The notes under the pieces: model-generated | The model's input: the letters and a program-made list of their open reading frames with translations, nothing else | What the model was told of the DNA's origin: nothing | Databases searched by the model: none | Program-made: the position numbers and the translations under genes | NCBI GenBank assembly: GCA_023974075.1 | Contig: CM043790.1 | Span: 3,032,523 to 3,096,522, forward strand | Length of the DNA stretch: 64,000 nucleotides | Source of the DNA: Chaenocephalus aceratus | Taxonomy: Eukaryota; Chordata; Actinopteri; Perciformes; Channichthyidae | Direction of reading: 5' to 3' | Part shown: positions 11,030 through 64,000 of the stretch, one piece after another | How the letters are laid out: every line of letters starts with the position of its first letter | How positions within the stretch are numbered: the first letter of the stretch is position 1

Positions 11030-12318
11030 TGAGGCGCTTGATCTGACTTTCTTACTGTTGATCTTCTCTTCTTTAATGTCAGGCTCGTTTAACTATTTAA
11101 TTCATGGATATTTCAAATGATTCAACAATAATCTCTTCAGCTTAATCAACATCACATTCTTCTCACATTCATTCTCCATGTTTCACGTCAGAATCTCTCT
11201 CTGTGTTTAGGTAACAAAAGACTACACACAACAAACACTACGAGCATTTTAAAAAGTGACTTCAGCTGATAGCCCTTTAGGGTGCGACTGGGTCTGCCTG
11301 TAAAAGCCGGGGCACCGCGTTTTAGAGGGGAAAGGGTTTCTTCTTTTGAAGGTGGCTGGGGGTTGCCCTACATTCTGAGCTTGGTGCCTCAATGGCTCCA
11401 GATAGCCCCGCCCCTTACAGGCTACCTACGCCCCTCCTGACAGGGGACCGAAGGTTGAAACAGGAGACTGTGGCTGTGGTGTATGCATACTGTACATTAC
11501 TAAGCAAAATAGATCAGAAAAAACTGATCGACAGGGGGTCCAGTGTTACAGCAGATAACAGTGCACAGCTCTACTAGTCTAAAACTATACTAATATTGAT
11601 GTGCTTTACGAGGGAGATTACACATCACATCAAAGTACAAACTAACCATATCCTCCTGGGACCCAGCCCATTGAACATGTCCACTGTAGTGTTAACATGC
11701 ATCTCCTTTTACTCTTTTGAGCTACTCTATCAGTCCCTGATGTGCTGTGCAGAGGACATCCTGGTCTTTCCAGTGATGTCATTGGTTAAAATTGCATGCT
11801 GGGAAGTTCCTCTTTCTTTTCATCCAAAATGGCTGGCATACGAAAAACTAAATGGTATAGAATATTGTTGAATAATTATCATTTTTACCATGAAAATCAT
11901 ATATATTCTTGTTTATTAACATGTGAGGAACTATATAATTAGTTCTGAAAGCAATTAAATAATTCAAGTTTTCAAATAACAGCCCTTTTATAAATGTCCA
12001 TTCTTGTGGACGTCAGGACCGTCTTCATGGACTTAATGACTCAATATTGTTGCAGGAAACGGAACTGAAGCAGACATGTTCTGTACCAGAAAGTTCAGGG
12101 AGATTAAGATGTTGAGCTCTCAGATGATGAGAGAGATGAGGCTTTCACACCTGGGATAGAAGAGGGTCAAGAAGAAGGGGGGGGGGGGGGTGCAGGAGGC
12201 TCCATGAGCGCACAGATACAGACAGAGAGACAGATAGGGACGAGCTGGAAAGACATGGCCCCCTGTGGGCCAAGAGTAGCACGTATGTCTTATTGTTGTT
12301 TTTATTTTAAGTGGAGCC

Positions 12319-12525
12319 ATGACAGATGAGAGTTGCCTCAGGAATGCAAGCTTTGTTTCTGTGAGCAGGTCAGATGGAGACCACATCCATACAACTAGTC
12401 AAGATGACCTACAGCCCGTGCTGACTGGAGTCAATGAGGTACTTTCCCACTACGTCGACTACAAAGTCTTTGAAGATCTGGAAAGATTCACCAAAAACCA
12501 AACTAGTTTTTTAGTGACCAAATAA
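12319..12525 (+). CDS. Small unidentified ORF (68 aa)
   Basis: This plus-strand ORF starts M-T-D-E-S-C-L-R-N and ends S-F-L-V-T-K with a TAA stop. An AATAAA lies about 40 bp downstream (near 12563). The composition looks protein-like, with D-Y-K-V-F-E-D-L-E-R-F, but I do not recognise it. It lies antisense to the presumed ndrg4 3' UTR. It may be a transposon remnant or chance. Confidence 0.2.
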   Translation: MTDESCLRNASFVSVSRSDGDHIHTTSQDDLQPVLTGVNEVLSHYVDYKVFEDLERFTKNQTSFLVTK

Positions 12526-14330
12526 ACAGCAATGTTCAGATCAATTACTTATTCATGTTTTAAATAAAGGTGAATGTATTGATATCACTCGATAACCATA
12601 ATACGTTACATAGTCCATCTGTTAATTTTGGCTGTCTTTTCAAACTGTGGTTCCGACGTCCTCTACAGTGGACATACTGGAACATTTTAAAATAAAATAA
12701 AAAAAGTCTAAATTGCAAGATGTTTTTATAACCCTCAATAGGTAGGAAATCACAAAAAAAAGGAAATTGGAAGACACTTTTTTTCCTCGGGTCCCAGGAG
12801 GATATAGCGATGGACTTTATGTTTTACTCTTTAACGTAGTTCCCTAACATAGGTGTCATATGGGCGTGTGTGCATGGGAATATGTTTCTGGTTGGATAGT
12901 GTGTGTGGTGGGGTCGGGGTAGCTTTGGTATATCCACTAAGAGAGCTGGGCGCTGTGAGTTTTTTGGTGGCGACCCGAGCTGGGTGGGTGGGTCCGTTCC
13001 GGCCTCGGCCCCCCTGGTCTGGTTTGGTGTGGGTCAGTGTGTGATTGTCATGTTAGAGACCACAAAGAGCCGACTACGGCCAGGACCGCTGCAATGGAGT
13101 TAGATACTGATGATGGCTCTATTTAACTAATACTGTACGCTGCTAATGAATGATGCCCTAACACTAAACACTAGAATGCGTTAAGATACACCTTCACGTT
13201 GACGTGCATACACTAATTAGTATGTATTCTAGCCTATACTCACATAGTGGATTGGATTAGAAATGTGAAACACACAGTTTAAAGCTGCACTCAGCAATAA
13301 TACGGCTCCAAAGCTCCGAAACGAATCAGTATCAGACCAAATGGAACAGCGTTTTCTGAAGATACCACTTTTAAGTTCTTCTTAGGAGACAGATTTGTCT
13401 CTTCATCAAACAAAACATGATTGAATTGTAAGAATCTGTAGAGCCCAGATTAGCATTTGTAGTAACATCTGAAAACACAAGCCCAATTCACCTCAAGTGG
13501 TCTCGGGGAAGTCACGAATGGCGGCCTGAATCGCATGTACAGTATGCTGATGATAGCATTTTTTTTCTTCAGCGTAAATTGGATATAAACTTTTACCAAG
13601 TGCAGCTTTAATGTCTGCATTGTGAACTCTAGCTATGATCTCAGACTAAAAGAGCATCCTCTCTAAGCACTACAGGTGCACTCGGCTACGCTCGGCTGTG
13701 TTCTGTTGTCTGTCTCATTCTGGACACACTCTGACATGCATTCATAAAGAGAAGAACTATCTGTTACAACACAGAGAGAGATGACTTTGTATCCATCCAT
13801 ACAGAAGAATACCCTGCTTGTAAAACACTGATGCTTAACACTGTGTTCCTTTCTCTGTCCTGCACTTTCACTTTCTCTGACCACTCCCCCATTTCACATT
13901 ATAAACAGTAGCTTCTAACACATATTGCTGTGTGGATTGACTCATTTACATCCCTTTGTTTGTGGAGGTTTGGGGGGGGGGGGGGGGTGCAGGCAAATAA
14001 TCCGTTAGAAAACACAAAGAACAACGAAAACAGTTGCCTAAATCTTTAAGTGACATTAAAAGGTGTGGTTGGGGTTTTAGTAGCAACACGTATGGTATTT
14101 CACAGTGGGGGGGGGGGGTGTCAGATAAAAGGATCTGGAGGGGTTGGATGAAGCAGAGAGGGCTTCCTGTTGCTGCTTCTACCATATACCATGTTTGACT
14201 ACAGAGACACCTTCATCTCTCATGACTCTTAAACCCCACCGTTGTGTCTTCATCTCCATCTTGCTTCTTCTCTCTCTCTTCTTCTCTCTCCCGCCCCTCT
14301 ACCCCTCCCACCCTCTCTCTCTGTGACTCC

Positions 14331-63447
<49,117 letters not shown>

Positions 63448-63468
63448 TCTGGACAGCAACCTGCAATC

Positions 63469-63469
<1 letters not shown>

Positions 63470-63540
<71 letters not shown>
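63470..63540. repeat. (CA)n microsatellite at the distal ndrg4 exon acceptor
   Basis: CA run with one ATA interruption. It is (TG)n in transcript sense just before a TTGATTGCAG acceptor. Confidence 0.9.
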
Positions 63541-63896
63541 TCTAAGGTTGCACTATGGTTTCATCATGCAGAATACTGTATGCATTTGACTTTCACAAAA
63601 CAAAATGACTTCGCATTGCTATCAGAGTGTTACATGACGACGGCCGTTCAGCTCCAATTGAATGGAATGAACCAGTTCATTATGGAACAATTCCACAAAT
63701 CCACATTGTGAAATAATGGAAGGACTCAGATTGAACTGAAACAATCTGAGCAGCTGATAGATGAGGAACTGATTGAAAACAAAGATGGAATCGAGATGGC
63801 ATATATATTTCCCTGCAACCTACCCGGATTTATTGGAAGATGTATCGGTGAAAGAGGACAAAAACATCCAAAGCTACAGAACATATCAGAATGTAC

Positions 63897-64000
63897 AACA
63901 CAGTCTCACAGCATTTCGTGTTACAGTCACGACATCTAATCTATTGATTCGTGTTCACCAACACGATTTTCCCCTTTTTTTCGTGTCACACGGAACGATT
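63897..64000 (+). mobile_element. Third copy of the inverted-arm element, start only
   Basis: It begins with ACAGTCTCACAGCATTTCGTG and continues with ATTCGTGTTCACCAACACG, as at 58518. It runs off the right edge, so completeness is unknown. Confidence 0.7.

Larger units (their letters stand above)
10190..14330 (-). other. ndrg4: Probable ndrg4 3' UTR and polyadenylation region
   Basis: No further coding exon is visible after the stop at 14331. In transcript sense a good AATAAA lies at about 10207-10202, and cleavage would fall near 10185-10190. That implies a 3' UTR of about 4.1 kb containing G-runs (12177-12190, 13972-13988, 14107-14117) and an inserted CACTA-like MITE (10869-11029). Nearer signals could be used instead. 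Confidence 0.4.

Overview
The window looks like nuclear DNA of a ray-finned (teleost) fish. It is AT-rich, full of long (CA)n/(TG)n microsatellites, and densely packed with transposons typical of fish: hAT, PIF/Harbinger, CACTA/EnSpm-like and TTAA-target elements, tRNA-derived SINEs and LINE remnants. It contains one recognisable intact host gene and no operons or bacterial features.

The host gene is ndrg4 (N-myc downstream-regulated gene 4), on the minus strand. It covers about 14.3-63.4 kb of coding span, with a 3' UTR that probably reaches about 10.19 kb. I placed 17 coding exons by hand from splice sites, reading phase and the protein family. Two alternative 5' ends join the same exon at 35304-35409. 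The first is a short start exon at 38598-38618 (M-P-E-C-W-D-G). The second is a distal start exon at 63370-63447 plus a 39-nt exon at 47657-47695. A 39-nt optional microexon lies at 16893-16931. Summed exon lengths give 339, 352, 371 and 384 codons, with phase kept throughout.

Left flank (0-10 kb): a hAT transposase start running off the left edge; a 1.15-kb element with 5-bp target duplications; a CACTA-like transposase gene broken by a stop codon and by a Harbinger MITE; and three exons of an olfactomedin-domain gene on the plus strand, cut off by a hAT insertion.

ntrons: those in the 14-36 kb part carry a nested transposon (19.2-21.4 kb), several hAT and Harbinger MITEs with exact target duplications, a 21-copy 51-bp minisatellite (29.48-30.55 kb), and CA/TG microsatellites lying directly against several splice sites. 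The large 5' introns (38.6-63.4 kb) hold two nearly identical 1.06-kb hAT copies, a TTAA element carrying a SINE, a Harbinger element filled with two 590-bp foldback units, and a 2.85-kb element with roughly 0.5-kb inverted arms.

The most interesting signal concerns splicing. At least five ndrg4 exons have a (TG)n tract just before the acceptor or a (CA)n tract just after the donor in transcript sense. The 104-nt exon at 26503-26606 has both, so the complementary repeats could pair and loop it out. I found no convincing undescribed multi-gene system. The unusual material is repeat architecture and its likely effect on splicing.
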